Assembly: GCF_900112765.1 (NCBI RefSeq)
Contig: NZ_FOMZ01000005.1
Location: 110,084 to 174,083 of the forward strand
DNA from: Actinopolyspora alba
Lineage (GTDB): Bacteria; Actinomycetota; Actinomycetes; Mycobacteriales; Pseudonocardiaceae
Direction of reading: 5' to 3'
Length of the DNA stretch: 64,000 bases
This document shows, in pieces, positions 52,607 through 64,000 of the stretch. Under the pieces are notes generated by a model. The model saw only the letters and a program-made list of their open reading frames with translations, was not told the DNA's origin and ran no database searches. The position numbers and the translations under genes were made by a program. Numbering within the stretch: the stretch's first letter is position 1; each line of letters opens with the position of its first letter.

Positions 52607-53927
52607 CGGGTGCCTCCTTCGTTGAGCTGGTGGGCTCTTGCCCGGCTTCCGGCAGCCGGGATCGCGTACCCGTGGTGGCCGAAACCCTGGTCTCCCTGGG
52701 GGTTTCGGGGACCTTGAGGTCGAGCGGCGGCACGGGGTGGCCGCCGCCGGACAGCGGTGCCCGCGGTTCCTCCTGCTCCTCCTCCGGCGGTTTCCGGTCC
52801 GGCACGAGGAAGGCCACGATCAGCAGCAGCACCACGATGCCGCCACCGATGAACAGGAACTGCTGCGAGCCGAGCAGGTCGGCGTTGCGTATGCCCCGGA
52901 TGGCGGTGACCGCGCAGATCCAGACCAGGCTGAGCGGCACCAGTATCTTCCAACCGAGGTTCATGAACTGGTCGTAGCGCAGCCTGGGCAGCGTGGCGCG
53001 CAGCCAGACGAACACGAACAGGAAGACCAAGGTCTTGCCCAGGAACCACAGCACCGGCCACCAGCCGGTGTTGAGGACCCCGTCGCCGACCAGGTACAGC
53101 GGCCAGGGAGCGTGCCAGCCGCCGAGGAACAGCGTGGTCGCCAGAGCCGAGACGGTGACCATGTTGATGTACTCGGCCAGGAAGAACAGCGCGAACTTCA
53201 GCGAGGAGTACTCGGTGTGGAACCCGCCGACCAGCTCGGACTCGGCCTCCGGCAGGTCGAAGGGCGCCCGGTTGGTCTCGCCGACCATCGCGACGGCGTA
53301 GACCAGGAAGCTGAACGGCAGCAGCGCGAAGAACCAGCCGTTCTGCTGCGCGGCCACGATTCCCGAGGTGGAAAGCGTGCCCGAGTAGAGGATGACCGCG
53401 ATGAACGAGAGTCCCATCGCGATCTCGTAGGAGATCACCTGCGCGGCGGAGCGCAGCGCGCCGAGCAGTGGGTAGGGGGATCCGGACGACCAGCCGGCCA
53501 GCACGATGCCGTAAACCCCGACTGCGGCGCAGGCCAGCACCACGAGCAGGCTGACCGGCAGTTCCACCAGCTGTAGGGCGGTGGGCTCTCCGAAGATGGT
53601 GACTTCGCCGCCGATCGGGATGACCGAGAAGGCGACCAGCGCCGGGGTGGCCGAGATGACCGGCGCGAGGATGTAGATCCACTTGTCGGCCATCACCGGG
53701 CGGATGTCCTCTTTGAACGCGAGCTTGAGCCCGTCGGCCAGGGACTGCAGCATCCCGAAGGGCCCCGCGCGGTTCGGCCCGGGGCGCTGCTGCATCCTGC
53801 CGATGACCCTGCGCTCGGCCCAGATGGTCAGCAGCGTCATGACCACCAGGAAGGCGAACGTGGCCACTACCTTGATCAGGATGAGCCAGATGGGGTCGTC
53901 GGAGATCAGCCGTGCCGTCTCGTTCAT
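52593..53927 (-). CDS. nuoH: NADH-quinone oxidoreductase subunit H
   Basis: 444 aa, eight to nine helices. [20 protein letters not shown] and [21 protein letters not shown] line the quinone tunnel. The C-terminal 60 residues are a polar tail ([15 protein letters not shown]) longer than in most NuoH. The start ATG overlaps the nuoG stop (ATGA). Confidence 0.98.
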   Translation of the reverse strand: MNETARLISDDPIWLILIKVVATFAFLVVMTLLTIWAERRVIGRMQQRPGPNRAGPFGMLQSLADGLKLAFKEDIRPVMADKWIYILAPVISATPALVAFSVIPIGGEVTIFGEPTALQLVELPVSLLVVLACAAVGVYGIVLAGWSSGSPYPLLGALRSAAQVISYEIAMGLSFIAVILYSGTLSTSGIVAAQQNGWFFALLPFSFLVYAVAMVGETNRAPFDLPEAESELVGGFHTEYSSLKFALFFLAEYINMVTVSALATTLFLGGWHAPWPLYLVGDGVLNTGWWPVLWFLGKTLVFLFVFVWLRATLPRLRYDQFMNLGWKILVPLSLVWICAVTAIRGIRNADLLGSQQFLFIGGGIVVLLLIVAFLVPDRKPPEEEQEEPRAPLSGGGHPVPPLDLKVPETPRETRVSATTGTRSRLPEAGQEPTSSTKEAPDGND

Positions 53928-56605
53928 GCGACACCCCCGTCGGTACCGGTGTGGCCGTTGCCGTTCGGACCGTGCCCGGCGGCACCGAGACCGCCCGCGC
54001 TGTGACCGTTGGCGCCGTCGTTGTGACCGTTCGCGCCGTGGCCGTTGGTCACCGCCGCCGAGACCGTCTCCCCGGGCGCGGTTTCATCCGGTTCCGGGCT
54101 TTTCGGCCCACCACCGGGCGGGGGCAGTGGACCGGCCGCGAGGCCGACCACCGTGCCGTGCCCCGCCCCGAGCACGCTCCGGACCTTGGCCGGTCCCGAG
54201 TTGCCCGGCAACCAGACCACGCCGTCCGGCATCTCGACGATCTCGGACTCCAGCGCGACGGTTCCCCGCTCCGTGCTGACGCGGACCGGCTGGTGCGGTT
54301 CGATGCCGAGCCGCCGCGCGGTGTCGCGGGAGATCCGCGCCACGGGTGGCCTGGCCGTGCCCGCGAGGTTCGGTTCGTCGTGCTGCATCGAACCGTTGTC
54401 CAGCAGGTGACGCCAGCTCGCCAGCAGTGCTTTGTCCCCGACCGGTTCGACGACCGGCTCGGCCGGTATGTCCGGGGGCTTCGGCCGGGCGCCGGGATTC
54501 GCACCCAACCGTTGGATCTCGGCGGCCACCGCGGTCGGGGTCTGGGTGAACAGGTCCACGTCCATCTCCACCGCGAGGGTGTCCAGCACCCGGCAGTCCG
54601 GCAGCGCACCGGTGCCCTCGATGGTGATCTCGAACTCGCGGGAACGTCCCTCCCAGTTCAGGAAGGTGCCGGACTTCTCGACCGTGGGCGCGATGGGAAG
54701 CACCACGTCGGCGTGCTCGGTCACGCCGGAGGGGCGCAGTTCGAGGCTGACGACGAACCCGGCCGCCCGCAGCGCGCGGCGGGCCTGCTCGGGGTCCGGC
54801 AGATCGTCGGGATCGACCCCGCCGACCAGCAGGCCGGACAGCTCACCGGACTCCGCCGCGGCGAGGATGCCGTCGAGCTCCCGGCCGGGGATGCTGGGCA
54901 GGCTCCCCTCCGGGACACCCCATGCCCGCTCGATCCCCGAGCGCACCACCGAGTCGGAGACGGGGCGGCCGTTGGGAAGCAGCGTCGGAAGCGTCCCCGC
55001 CTCCACGGCACCGCGTTCCCCGGCACGGCGCGGAATCCAGGCGATACCGGCGCCGGTGCGTTCGGCCAGCCGCATCGCGGCGGTGTAGACCCCGGAAACC
55101 TGAGCGCACCGCTCGCCCAGCAGCAGGACGGCACCCGGCTCGGACAGCGCCTGTTCCACTTCGGACGGAAGTTCGTACAGCGCGGCGGCCTCCCCGCCCG
55201 GCAGGCAGGGCAGCAGTCCCCCGCTGTGGATGGGGCTGCCGGAGTCGGCGATGTCGGTGGTCTTCTCCACACCGGGCGAGTCCCACTGGCCGAGGTGGAA
55301 CACCCTGGTTCCCGAGTCGCGGGCGGCCTTGCGCAGCCGGAGGAAGACGATGGGCGACTCCTCCTCGGGTTCGAAGGCCACGCACAGCACCGTGGGGGCG
55401 GTTTCCAGCGAGGAGTAGCTGACGCCGTCCTCCGGCCCGGTTCCGACCACCGAGGCACCCAGGAAGTCGAGCTCCTCGGTGGAGTGCGGCCTGGCGCGGT
55501 GATCGATGTCGTTGGTGCCCAGCGCCATCCGCGCGAACTTCCCGTAGGCGTAGGCGTCCTCACGGGTGAGCCTGCCTCCGGGCAGCACCCCGACACCGCG
55601 CGAGTCGCGCGCGGTGAGCAGCCCGTCCGCCGCCCGGCGCAGCGCCTCGGTCCAGGAGGTCTCCCGCAGCTCGCCCGACTCCGCGTCCCGCACCATCGGG
55701 CGGGTGAGTCGGTCGCTGGCGGTCGCGTACCGGAACGCGAAGCGCCCCTTGTCGCAGTTCCACTCCTCGTTGACCTCGGGGTCCTCGCCCGCCAGCCTGC
55801 GCATCACCTTGCCGCGACGCCAGTCGGTGCGCTGCGAGCAGCCAGAGGCGCAGTGCTCGCAGACCCCCGGGGTGGACACGAGATCGAACGGGCGGGAGCG
55901 GAACCGGTAAGCCGCGCTGGTGAGCGCTCCCACTGGGCAGATCTGGATGGTGTTCCCGGAGAAATAGGACTGGAACGGCTGCTGCTCGCCGATGCCGATC
56001 TGCTGCGTGGCGCCGCGTTCGAGCAGCTCGATGAACGGATCCCCCGCGATCTGCTTGGAGAACCTGGTGCAGCGCTGGCAGAGCACACAGCGCTCCCGGT
56101 CCAGCAGGATCTGCGAGGAGATCGAGACCGGCTTGGCGAAGGTGCGCTTCTTGTCCACGAACCGCGACTCGCTGCGCCCGTGCTTGAGCGCCTGGTTCTG
56201 CAGCGGGCACTCCCCGCCCTTGTCGCAGATGGGGCAGTCCAGCGGGTGGTTGATCAGCAGCAGCTCCATCACGCCCTGCTGGGCCTTGTCGGCCACCTGC
56301 GAGGTCTGCTGGGTGTTGACCACCATCCCGTCGGCCACCGCCGTGGTGCAGGAGGCCGCGGGTTTGGGCATCGGTTTGCCGTTGACCTCGACCTCGACCA
56401 GGCACTGCCTGCAGGCACCCGCCGGATCGAGCAGCGGGTGGTCGCAGAACCGGGGAATCACGATGCCCAGCCGCTCGGCGGTACGGATCACCAGCTCGCC
56501 CTTCGGGGCGTCGACCTCGATACCGTCGATGGTCAGCCGGACGTGTCCTTCCGGTACCGGACGGGACTGCGCGGCGTCGTTTCCGGACGCGGATGCCACC
56601 GTCAT
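53924..56605 (-). CDS. nuoG: NADH-quinone oxidoreductase subunit G
   Basis: 893 aa from ATG 56605, overlapping the nuoF stop (ATGA). [2Fe-2S] domain with [16 protein letters not shown], then HxxxCxxCxxxxxC ([14 protein letters not shown]), CVLCQRC and an additional cluster site, CEHC ... C at about 240-275. The remaining 600 residues are a molybdopterin-oxidoreductase-like fold without the metal site. The Gly/His/Asn-rich C-terminus ([18 protein letters not shown]) is low complexity. Confidence 0.97.
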   Translation of the reverse strand: MTVASASGNDAAQSRPVPEGHVRLTIDGIEVDAPKGELVIRTAERLGIVIPRFCDHPLLDPAGACRQCLVEVEVNGKPMPKPAASCTTAVADGMVVNTQQTSQVADKAQQGVMELLLINHPLDCPICDKGGECPLQNQALKHGRSESRFVDKKRTFAKPVSISSQILLDRERCVLCQRCTRFSKQIAGDPFIELLERGATQQIGIGEQQPFQSYFSGNTIQICPVGALTSAAYRFRSRPFDLVSTPGVCEHCASGCSQRTDWRRGKVMRRLAGEDPEVNEEWNCDKGRFAFRYATASDRLTRPMVRDAESGELRETSWTEALRRAADGLLTARDSRGVGVLPGGRLTREDAYAYGKFARMALGTNDIDHRARPHSTEELDFLGASVVGTGPEDGVSYSSLETAPTVLCVAFEPEEESPIVFLRLRKAARDSGTRVFHLGQWDSPGVEKTTDIADSGSPIHSGGLLPCLPGGEAAALYELPSEVEQALSEPGAVLLLGERCAQVSGVYTAAMRLAERTGAGIAWIPRRAGERGAVEAGTLPTLLPNGRPVSDSVVRSGIERAWGVPEGSLPSIPGRELDGILAAAESGELSGLLVGGVDPDDLPDPEQARRALRAAGFVVSLELRPSGVTEHADVVLPIAPTVEKSGTFLNWEGRSREFEITIEGTGALPDCRVLDTLAVEMDVDLFTQTPTAVAAEIQRLGANPGARPKPPDIPAEPVVEPVGDKALLASWRHLLDNGSMQHDEPNLAGTARPPVARISRDTARRLGIEPHQPVRVSTERGTVALESEIVEMPDGVVWLPGNSGPAKVRSVLGAGHGTVVGLAAGPLPPPGGGPKSPEPDETAPGETVSAAVTNGHGANGHNDGANGHSAGGLGAAGHGPNGNGHTGTDGGVA

Positions 56606-57948
56606 CGGGCCACTCCTGCCAGTGCGGGTTCCTCTGTCGTGTCCTGCCCGCGGTTGCTCTCGCACAGGGCGAGGAACTCTTCGCGGAAGTACTTGATGCC
56701 GCTGGTGATCGGGCTGACAGCGCCGTCACCCAGCGCGCAGAACGAACGTCCGAGCACGTTGTCGCAGACGTCGAGCAGCGTGTCGATGTCCTGCTCGGTG
56801 CCGCGCCCGTCCACCATTCGCTCCAGCACCTGCGCCAGCCAGAAACACCCCTCGCGACACGGGGTGCACTTGCCGCACGACTCGTGCTCGTAGAACTGGG
56901 TCCACTTCATCACCGCCCAGGGCACGGAAACCGTCTCGTTGAAGATCATCAACGCGGTGGTGCCCAGCATGGATCCGGCCTCGGTCGCCCCCTCGAAGTC
57001 GAGCGGCACGTCGAGGTGGTCGGCGGTGAACAGCGGGGTGGAGGAGCCGCCCGGAGTCCAGAACTTCAGCGGGATTCCGTCCTTCATGCCGCCCGCCAGT
57101 TCCAGCAGTTCCCGCAGCGTCGTGCCCAGCGGAGCCTCGTACTGCCCGGGGCGTTCCACGTGCCCGGACAGCGAGAAGATCTTCGGCCCGGGGGACTTCT
57201 CCCGCCCCATCGCGCGGAACCAGTCCGAACCGCCGTTGACGATGTAGGGCACCGAGGCGATCGTCTCGACGTTGTTCACGGTGGTGGGAGACGAGTACAA
57301 CCCCGCCTGCGCGGGGAAGGGTGGCTTCAACCTGGGTTGGCCGCGCTTGCCCTCCAACGAGTCGAGCAGCGCGGTCTCCTCGCCGCAGATGTAGGCACCG
57401 GCTCCGGCGTGCACCACCATGTCCAGGTCGAACCCGGAGTCCAGGATGTTCTTGCCGAGGTAGCCCGCGTCGTAGGCCTCGCGCACCGCGTGGTGCAGCC
57501 TGCGGATGCAGTGCAGCGCCTCGCCGCGCACGTAGATCATGCAGGTGCTCGCCCGCATCGCGTAGGCGGCGATGACGCAGCCCTCGATCAGCGAGTGCGG
57601 GTCGGCCATCATCAGCGGGACGTCCTTGCACGTCCCCGGCTCACCCTCGTCGGCGTTGATCACCAGGTAGTGCGGCCGGGAACGGTCCTTGGGCATGAAG
57701 CCCCACTTCACCCCGGAGGGAAAGCCCGCGCCGCCCCTGCCGCGCAGCCCGGCCGTCTTGACCAGTTCGATGAGCTGGTCGGGATCGGCCGAGAGCGCGG
57801 TGCGCAGCGCGGTGTAGCCCTCCAGCTGCTCGTAGGTGCGCAACGACCAGGACTCCGGGGACAGCCAGCGCCGGGTGAGCACGGGAGTCAACGGACTCAC
57901 CGCGGCCCGTTCCGGGGCGCTGCCGTCTGATGCGTTCGCTTCGGTCAT
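56602..57948 (-). CDS. nuoF: NADH-quinone oxidoreductase subunit F
   Basis: 448 aa. FMN/NADH site [18 protein letters not shown] and [17 protein letters not shown]; the N3 [4Fe-4S] ligands are in [11 protein letters not shown] plus the Cys near [11 protein letters not shown]. It oxidises NADH. It lies 9 bp after nuoE. Confidence 0.98.
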   Translation of the reverse strand: MTEANASDGSAPERAAVSPLTPVLTRRWLSPESWSLRTYEQLEGYTALRTALSADPDQLIELVKTAGLRGRGGAGFPSGVKWGFMPKDRSRPHYLVINADEGEPGTCKDVPLMMADPHSLIEGCVIAAYAMRASTCMIYVRGEALHCIRRLHHAVREAYDAGYLGKNILDSGFDLDMVVHAGAGAYICGEETALLDSLEGKRGQPRLKPPFPAQAGLYSSPTTVNNVETIASVPYIVNGGSDWFRAMGREKSPGPKIFSLSGHVERPGQYEAPLGTTLRELLELAGGMKDGIPLKFWTPGGSSTPLFTADHLDVPLDFEGATEAGSMLGTTALMIFNETVSVPWAVMKWTQFYEHESCGKCTPCREGCFWLAQVLERMVDGRGTEQDIDTLLDVCDNVLGRSFCALGDGAVSPITSGIKYFREEFLALCESNRGQDTTEEPALAGVAR

Positions 57949-57957
57949 CGCCTGCCC

Positions 57958-58758
57958 TCACTTCTTCTCCGGGATGGGCGGAAATTCGACCTCGTCGGGC
58001 ATCGGTGGTGCGTTCCAGCCCTGTTCACGGGCGAGTTCGGCACCGCGCACCGTCTCGGGGGCCGCGGCCGAAGACTCGGCGGCCTCCTCCGCACCGGGTC
58101 CGTCGAAGAACCCGGCGAGCTGGCGCTCGGTGTCCCGGAAGTCGGTCAACGGCGCGCCGCGGCTGGGCCGTGGCCGTTCACCGCGCCGCAGCGCCCGGAC
58201 CGTCTCCAGCGCGCTCTCGGCCGTCTGGTTGTCGAAGTACTCGTAGTTGACCTGCAGCACCGGCGCGAAGTCGCAGGCCGCCAGGCACTCGGCGTGTTCC
58301 AGCGTCACCGAGCCCTCGGCACCGGGGGTGCCCGCGGTCTCCTCGTGTCCGGCGCCCAGCTCCTCGGACAGCGCACGGTAGATGCCGTCGCCGCCCATCG
58401 CGGCGCACAGCGTGTTGGTGCACACGCTGACCAGGAACTGCCCGCACGGTTGCCGCTTGTACATCGTGTAGAACGTGGCGACCGCGTTGACCTCGGCGGT
58501 GGACAGCGCGAGCCGCTCGGCGCAGAACCGCATTCCCTCGGCGGTGACGTGCCCCTCCACCGACTGCACCAGGTGCAGCATCGGAAGCAGCGCCGAGCGG
58601 GACTCGGGATAGCGCTCGATGATGCTTCGCGCCTCGGCACGGACGCGTTCGCCGAACACTGCCTCCCCCGCCGCGGCTTGCTCCGCCGACTCGGCCGGGG
58701 ACTGCCCACCGGGGGTGAGCACGTGCTCGGTGGTCGTGTAGTCGAACTGCTCGGTCAT
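57958..58758 (-). CDS. nuoE: NADH-quinone oxidoreductase subunit E
   Basis: 266 aa. The thioredoxin-like [2Fe-2S] N1a domain has CTNTLC and CLAACD. The family core ends near 190; the last 75 residues are a polar extension (RGERPRPSRGAPLTDFRDTERQLAGF), usual for actinobacteria. The ATG immediately follows the nuoD stop. Confidence 0.97.
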   Translation of the reverse strand: MTEQFDYTTTEHVLTPGGQSPAESAEQAAAGEAVFGERVRAEARSIIERYPESRSALLPMLHLVQSVEGHVTAEGMRFCAERLALSTAEVNAVATFYTMYKRQPCGQFLVSVCTNTLCAAMGGDGIYRALSEELGAGHEETAGTPGAEGSVTLEHAECLAACDFAPVLQVNYEYFDNQTAESALETVRALRRGERPRPSRGAPLTDFRDTERQLAGFFDGPGAEEAAESSAAAPETVRGAELAREQGWNAPPMPDEVEFPPIPEKK

Positions 58759-60141
58759 CTAGCGGTCCACCCCACCCATCACAGGATCGATCGAGGCCAC
58801 GACGGCGATCACGTCGGCGACGAGCCCGCCTTCGGCCATCGCCGGGAACGCCTGCAGGTTCACGAAGCTGGGGTCCCGGACGTGCACCCGCATCGGGCGG
58901 GTTCCGCCGTCCGACACGTGGTGGTAGCCCAGCTCGCCCCTGGGAGCCTCGACCGGCGTGTACGCCTGGCCCGGCGGGACGTCGAATCCCTCCGTGACCA
59001 GCTTGAAGTGGTGGATCAGCGACTCCATCGACTGACCCATGATCTTGCGGACGTGGTCCAGCGAGTTGCCCATGCCGTCCGGCCCGATGCTCAGCTGGGC
59101 GGGCCAGGCGATCTTGGGGTCGTCGACCATGACCGGCCCGGGCTCCAGCTTGTCCATGCACTGCCGGACGATCCGCAGCGACTGCCGGATCTCCTCCACC
59201 CGCAGCAGGAACCGCGAGTAGCAGTCGGCATCGGTGCTGGTGGGAACCTCGAAGTCGAACTGCTCGTAACCGCAGTAGGGCTCGACTTTGCGCAGGTCCC
59301 AGGCCAGTCCGGCCGAACGCAGGATCGGACCGGTGGTGCCCAGCGCCAGGCAGGCGTCCAGCGGCAGGTAACCGACGCCCTTGAGGCGTTGTTTCCAGAT
59401 CGGCTGGCCGCTGAACAGCTTGTCGTAGTCGGGCAGCCGGCTCTCCATGACCTTGCAGAACTCCAGGACCTTCTCCCTGGAGTTCTCCGGGATGTCCTGG
59501 GCGACCCCGCCCGGCCGGATGAAGGCGTGGTTCATCCGGAGCCCGGTGAGGAACTCCAGCAGGTGCAGCACCTCTTCGCGGTCGCGGAACCCGAAGGTCA
59601 TTCCGGTGGTGGAACCGAGTTCCATCGCGCCGGTGGCCAGGAAGACCAGGTGCGAGGAGATCCGGTTGAGCTCCATCAGCAGCACCCGGATCGTCTCCGC
59701 GCGTTCCGGCGCGGACACCCGCAGCAGCTTCTCCACGCCCAGGGAGTAGGCGGTCTCGTTGTGCAGCGGGGCCAGGTAGTCCATCCGCGTGACGAACGTG
59801 ACGCCCTGGGTCCAGGTGCGATACTCGGTGTTCTTCTCGATACCGGTGTGCAGGTAGCCGATCACCGAGCGGGCCTTGGTGACGGTCTCGCCCTCGAGCT
59901 CCAGAACCAGCCGCAGCACGCCGTGGGTGGAGGGGTGCTGCGGCCCGAGGTTGATGACGACGCGCTCCTCCTGCTGCGTGTCGTCCAGGAAGTCCTCCCA
60001 GTCACCTCCGGTGACCGTGTAGACCCTGCCCTCCGTGGTCTCCCGGGCGGAGGCGGCGAACGGGTCGCCACCGGACCGATCACCGCCGGACCCGTCACCA
60101 CCCGGTCGGGAACCGGTGGGGGTTTCGGCGTCGATACTCAT
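58759..60141 (-). CDS. nuoD: NADH-quinone oxidoreductase subunit D
   Basis: 460 aa from ATG 60141 with GAGGAGG upstream; an open frame extends to 60279 but is Arg-rich. NiFe-hydrogenase-like fold: [57 protein letters not shown]. It forms the quinone site with NuoB. The first 60 residues are a disordered Gly-rich leader. Confidence 0.98.
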   Translation of the reverse strand: MSIDAETPTGSRPGGDGSGGDRSGGDPFAASARETTEGRVYTVTGGDWEDFLDDTQQEERVVINLGPQHPSTHGVLRLVLELEGETVTKARSVIGYLHTGIEKNTEYRTWTQGVTFVTRMDYLAPLHNETAYSLGVEKLLRVSAPERAETIRVLLMELNRISSHLVFLATGAMELGSTTGMTFGFRDREEVLHLLEFLTGLRMNHAFIRPGGVAQDIPENSREKVLEFCKVMESRLPDYDKLFSGQPIWKQRLKGVGYLPLDACLALGTTGPILRSAGLAWDLRKVEPYCGYEQFDFEVPTSTDADCYSRFLLRVEEIRQSLRIVRQCMDKLEPGPVMVDDPKIAWPAQLSIGPDGMGNSLDHVRKIMGQSMESLIHHFKLVTEGFDVPPGQAYTPVEAPRGELGYHHVSDGGTRPMRVHVRDPSFVNLQAFPAMAEGGLVADVIAVVASIDPVMGGVDR

Positions 60142-60211
60142 GCTGCCTCCTCGAACAGCGCGACCGCCCGGCTCCGAGTCCGGAGGCCGCACCCGATGGA
60201 TCCAGGCCCGC

Positions 60212-60952
60212 TCACGTGTAGGACCTGCGCTGGTCGGGCGGTGGAACCTCGGCTCCCTTGTACTCCACCGGGATGCCACCGAGCGGATAGTCCTTGCGCT
60301 GCGGGTGGCCGTCCCAGTCGTCCGGCATGAGGATCCGCGTCAGGGCCGGGTGGTCGTCGTAGACGATGCCGTACATGTCCCAGGCCTCCCGCTCCTGGAA
60401 GTCGGCCGTCGGATAGACGTCGACCACCGAGGGAACGTGCGGATCGGCCACGTCCACGGCGACCTCGACGCGGATCCGACGCCGGTAGGTCAACGAGGTG
60501 AGGTGGCACACCGAGTGCAACCGCTGCGGCACGTCGGGGCCGTAGTCCACCCCGGACAGACTGCTGCAGAGTTCGAACCGCAGCGCGGGCTCGTCGCGGA
60601 ACGTCCGGCAGATCTCGACCAGGTGCTCCCGGTCGACGTAGAAGGTGATCTCGCCGCGGTCCACGGTGATCCGCAGTACCGCCGAGTCCGGGATACCGCG
60701 CCGTTTCATGCCCTCGAACAGCTCGTCCGCCACCTCGTCGAACCAGCCCCCGTAGGGCCGTTCCGCCTCCGGTGGCACGTAGGCGGGCACCCGGAGACCG
60801 CCGTAGCCCGAGGTGTCCCCGCTGCCGGTCACACCGAACATGCCCTTCCGGGCGCGGCCCGCAACCATCCGCTCGGTGGCCGCCTCCTCGGTAGGACCGG
60901 TGTGCTCGGCCGCCGTCTCCGGGAGCCCCCCGCTGGATTCGTCACCGCTCAT
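60212..60952 (-). CDS. nuoC: NADH-quinone oxidoreductase subunit C
   Basis: 246 aa from ATG 60952 (MSGDESSGG). The 30-kDa subunit signature [27 protein letters not shown] is present, as [10 protein letters not shown], followed by [20 protein letters not shown]. An acidic 45-residue N-terminal extension comes before it. It lies 7 bp after nuoB. Confidence 0.97.
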   Translation of the reverse strand: MSGDESSGGLPETAAEHTGPTEEAATERMVAGRARKGMFGVTGSGDTSGYGGLRVPAYVPPEAERPYGGWFDEVADELFEGMKRRGIPDSAVLRITVDRGEITFYVDREHLVEICRTFRDEPALRFELCSSLSGVDYGPDVPQRLHSVCHLTSLTYRRRIRVEVAVDVADPHVPSVVDVYPTADFQEREAWDMYGIVYDDHPALTRILMPDDWDGHPQRKDYPLGGIPVEYKGAEVPPPDQRRSYT

Positions 60953-60959
60953 CGCCGAA

Positions 60960-61661
<702 letters not shown>

Positions 61662-61754
61662 CTCGGCACTCCTTCCCACGAGTCGCCCCGGTGAACGGGG
61701 CACCACCGATCCCGACGCGCCCGCACCGGGCGGCTGTCGTACTCACTTCGCCGG

Positions 61755-62120
61755 TCAGTTCCAATCGAAACCACCACGCCGCCACACGTAGAGATCGGCG
61801 AAACCGAAGGTCAGGATGAACAGAATCACCGCGACCACGCCGTAGAGCCCGAGAGCGTCCGCGGAAACGGCGTAGGGGAACAGAAAGACCATCTCGATGT
61901 CGAAGAGGATGAACATCATGGCCGTCAGGTAGTAGGCGACCGGCATCCGGCCACCGCCACCGACCGGCTGCGGCGAGGGTTCGATCCCGCACTCGTAGGC
62001 GTCGAGCTTGGCCTTGTTGTACCGACGCGGACCGACCAGCGGCGCGATCGCGACGGAGAACGCGGCGAAGCCGAACGCCAACGCGAACATCAGCACCAGC
62101 GGGATGTAGGGATCCAGCAC
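61755..62120 (-). CDS. nuoA: NADH-quinone oxidoreductase subunit A
   Basis: 121 aa, three helices; GTG start with TAAGGAGG upstream. AYECGIEPSPQPVGGG (conserved Cys loop) and YYLTAMMFILFDIEMVFLFPYAV are typical. First gene of the nuo operon; a 94-bp gap separates it from nuoB. Confidence 0.98.
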   Translation of the reverse strand: MLDPYIPLVLMFALAFGFAAFSVAIAPLVGPRRYNKAKLDAYECGIEPSPQPVGGGGRMPVAYYLTAMMFILFDIEMVFLFPYAVSADALGLYGVVAVILFILTFGFADLYVWRRGGFDWN

Positions 62121-62205
62121 TGTGCCTGCCTCCTTAATCCAGTTCCCGCTACGCCCCGAGCGAACTCGGCGACCACACTCAGCACTTTATGCGCCCGGTT
62201 GTACG

Positions 62206-62222
62206 CACCTCGTATTGAGGTG
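62206..62222. promoter_or_regulatory. Hairpin/palindrome upstream of nuoA
   Basis: Perfect stem CACCTC-GTATT-GAGGTG, 86 bp before nuoA, overlapping AGGT-GA-ACCT. It may be the terminator of the reductase gene or a regulator site; it is not resolved. Confidence 0.45.
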
Positions 62223-62279
62223 AACCTAACTTTATGAATTACCGCACAAAGCCGCCGAAATCTGATCAGACGGGCGCCC

Positions 62280-63578
62280 TCAGGCGCTAGGTGTGAGCCG
62301 AGTAGTGGTACTTATCACACGGTCCACGGCGTCACCTCCCCTGCTGTCGTAGAGGTTGGCCAGCAGCTTGAGCACGAAGCGCATCAGCGACTTGCGGGGG
62401 AGTCCGTACTTGGTGGCGGTGCGCATCACCGTCGGATGACCGATGATCTTGCTGAACAGGTTTCCCATTCGGAAGTAGCCGCCCAGCGACTCGGCGACGG
62501 CGCCGGGGTAGCGGGCCAGCGCGCGCTCCCTGGCCGCGGCGTCCGTACGAGACCTCGCCTGGATCACGCACTCGGCGGCCAACCGTGCCGCCTCCATCGC
62601 GTAGGCGATCCCCTCGCCGTTGAACGGGTTGACCATTCCGCCGGAGTCGCCGACCAGCAACAGGCCGGAGCTGTAGTGCGGCATCCGGTTGAACCCCATC
62701 GGCAGCGCGGCACCGCCGATCCTGCCGGTGGCGTTGGCCTCCCGAAGTCCCCATTCCTCCGGGGTGCCGTCCAGCCAGGTGCGGAGCAGCGCACGGTAGT
62801 CGGTCTTGCCGTACGCCTTCGAGGTGGACAGCACACCCAGCCCCACGTTGACGGTGCCGTCGCCCATGCCGAAGATCCAGCCGTAGCCGGGCAGCAGCTC
62901 GGCACCCTTCGGGTTCGAGTTGTTCCAGAGCTCCACGTGCGACTCCAGGTAGTCGTCGTCGGCGCGCGGGCTCTCGTAGTAACGCCGGACTGCCACACCC
63001 ATCGGGCGGTCCTCCCTGCGCTGCAGGCCCATGGACAGCGCCAGCCTGCCGGAAACCCCCTCGCAGGAGATGACCAGCGGAGCCCGGTAGCTGACCTCGG
63101 TGCGCTCCGGCCCGGACTTGGCTTGCACGCCGGTGATACGACCGGTTCGCTCGTCGGTGATGGCCTCGGTCACCGAGGTCCGCTGCACCAACCTCGCTCC
63201 CGCCCGCTGCGCGTGGCGTATCAGCAGGTCGTCGAAGTCGTTCCTGGGACGGACGACGCCGTAGGGCGGGTACTCCGCCAGTTCCGGCCAGTCCATTTCC
63301 AGCCGCACGCCGCCTCCGACGACCCGGAGGCCCCGGTTGTGCAGCCAGCCCGCTTCCGGGCGGGTGTCCACCCCGAGGTCGATGAGTTCCTTGACCCCGC
63401 GCGGTGTGATTCCGTCGCCGCACACCTTCTCCCGGGGGAAGGCGCTCTTCTCCAGGACGAGAACGTCCAGCCCCGCCTTGGCGAGGTAGGTGGCGGCGGT
63501 GGCCCCCGCCGGTCCCGCTCCGACGACGATGACCTCGGCGTCGTCGGTGGCCCGGCCTCGGATGGGGGTGGTTGTCAT
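62280..63578 (-). CDS. Geranylgeranyl-reductase-family flavoprotein
   Basis: 432 aa. FAD-binding GxGxxG at the N-terminus (VIVVGAGPAGATAATYLAKAG), the CGDGITPRGV catalytic-type loop, and the second FAD motif LLLVGDSGGMVNPFNGEGIAYAMEAARLAAE. The family includes mycobacterial MenJ, which saturates one isoprene unit of menaquinone. Its position directly before nuoA, with the polyprenyl synthase after nuoN, supports a role in quinone tailoring. Confidence 0.92.
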   Translation of the reverse strand: MTTTPIRGRATDDAEVIVVGAGPAGATAATYLAKAGLDVLVLEKSAFPREKVCGDGITPRGVKELIDLGVDTRPEAGWLHNRGLRVVGGGVRLEMDWPELAEYPPYGVVRPRNDFDDLLIRHAQRAGARLVQRTSVTEAITDERTGRITGVQAKSGPERTEVSYRAPLVISCEGVSGRLALSMGLQRREDRPMGVAVRRYYESPRADDDYLESHVELWNNSNPKGAELLPGYGWIFGMGDGTVNVGLGVLSTSKAYGKTDYRALLRTWLDGTPEEWGLREANATGRIGGAALPMGFNRMPHYSSGLLLVGDSGGMVNPFNGEGIAYAMEAARLAAECVIQARSRTDAAARERALARYPGAVAESLGGYFRMGNLFSKIIGHPTVMRTATKYGLPRKSLMRFVLKLLANLYDSRGGDAVDRVISTTTRLTPSA

Positions 63579-63869
63579 GGTGCTCCTTGTCCAGCCTTGC
63601 TGTTCGGATCGACGTCGTTCCCCTCCGATGATCCCGGCGGAACACGCCGCCGCACCGCCCGAGCGACATCGGCGACCTTGTGAATAAGTTCACTAACGAG
63701 TCTAGGACGGACATCCCGCGCGATCGAGACATCGCGAGCGAAAGAAACTCACGGCCGCGGCGGAGCAGGGCGGAAGACACGAACGCGGGCCGGGAGGGGA
63801 CACGGCATCGTCCGCCCGGGGCGGTATCGGGCACTGCTTCCACCGGGGGTTCCGACTACGCCGTTCGGG
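63579..63869. other. Upstream region of the reductase gene
   Basis: About 290 bp, with a lower-GC patch at 63675-63700 that may hold the promoter. No gene seen. Confidence 0.4.
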
Positions 63870-64000
63870 CGGCGTCAATTTCCCACGAAATTGACGCCGC
63901 AGTGCGGCGGTGCGGCCCCCGAACTCCGTCGATTTCCCACGAAATCGCCGCGCCGCTACGACGCGGGGCCGAGCTCCCACCACCCTCGCAGGCCGAACCC
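63870..64000. repeat. Dispersed repeat locus R5, cut by the window end
   Basis: Palindromes at 63876-63893 (perfect CAATTTC-CCAC-GAAATTG) and 63930-63947, then the linker. Bases 63906-64000 are identical to 21586-21680, so hairpin A in minus orientation is expected just past the edge. Confidence 0.9.

Noticed and set aside
53912..56893. 993-codon plus-strand open frame across nuoG
   Set aside because: Antisense shadow caused by high GC at third codon positions of nuoG.

Overview
The window looks like a chromosomal stretch from a high-GC actinobacterium of the Pseudonocardiales. Gene order tRNA-Thr/tRNA-Met/rpmG/hadA/hadB ... tRNA-Trp/secE/nusG/rplK/rplA is the classic actinobacterial arrangement. 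A conservon (cvnA-D), a 14-gene menaquinone-type NDH-1 operon and F420-dependent enzymes point the same way. Many proteins carry long acidic, Ser/Gly/Glu-rich low-complexity tails, which would fit a salt-adapted genus such as Actinopolyspora; this genus guess is inference from composition, not from a database match.

Layout. 0-5 kb: a partial secreted ALF-repeat/coiled-coil protein, an orphan acidic protein, a small PH-like protein, a Mut7-C RNase-like protein and a STAS anti-anti-sigma factor. 5-13.3 kb: translation and secretion core (rplJL behind an attenuator-like leader, rplA, rplK, nusG, secE, tRNA-Trp), with a TM protein and a GT-C membrane glycosyltransferase placed between the two ribosomal clusters. 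13.4-19.6 kb: aspartate-type aminotransferase, hadAB dehydratase, rpmG, two tRNAs and a degenerate-GGDEF/intact-EAL membrane protein. 20-30.9 kb: alpha/beta hydrolase, F420-type oxidoreductase, the cvnA-D conservon, then a DUF485 / SSS solute symporter pair. 31-36.6 kb: accessory patch next to tRNA-Tyr with a frameshifted haloalkane dehalogenase, a membrane-anchored pentapeptide-repeat protein, a GNAT protein, and a KAP-type P-loop NTPase fused to a response-receiver-like domain. 36.7-42.5 kb: yajQ, rmlA, htpX, YceI-family protein, ddaH and a divergent Lrp regulator. 42.7-63.6 kb: sunset-domain membrane protein, long-chain polyprenyl diphosphate synthase, the complete nuoA-N operon, and a geranylgeranyl-reductase-family flavoprotein. 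The two isoprenoid genes flanking nuo suggest that the quinone (menaquinone tail synthesis and saturation) and the complex that reduces it are genetically linked.

The strongest unexplained signal is a family of dispersed non-coding repeats at about 14.7, 21.5, 38.3, 42.5 and 63.9 kb. They combine (A) a ~100-bp hairpin whose inner stem changes by compensatory substitutions while its loop, with core GTAGCGACCTAC, is invariant; (B) 18-bp palindromes CRATTTC-N4-GAAATYG, ten copies in all; and (C) in two loci a second 101-bp hairpin carrying the same core loop. All four complete loci sit between convergent genes. This is a good candidate for an undescribed structured repeat or mobile non-autonomous element.
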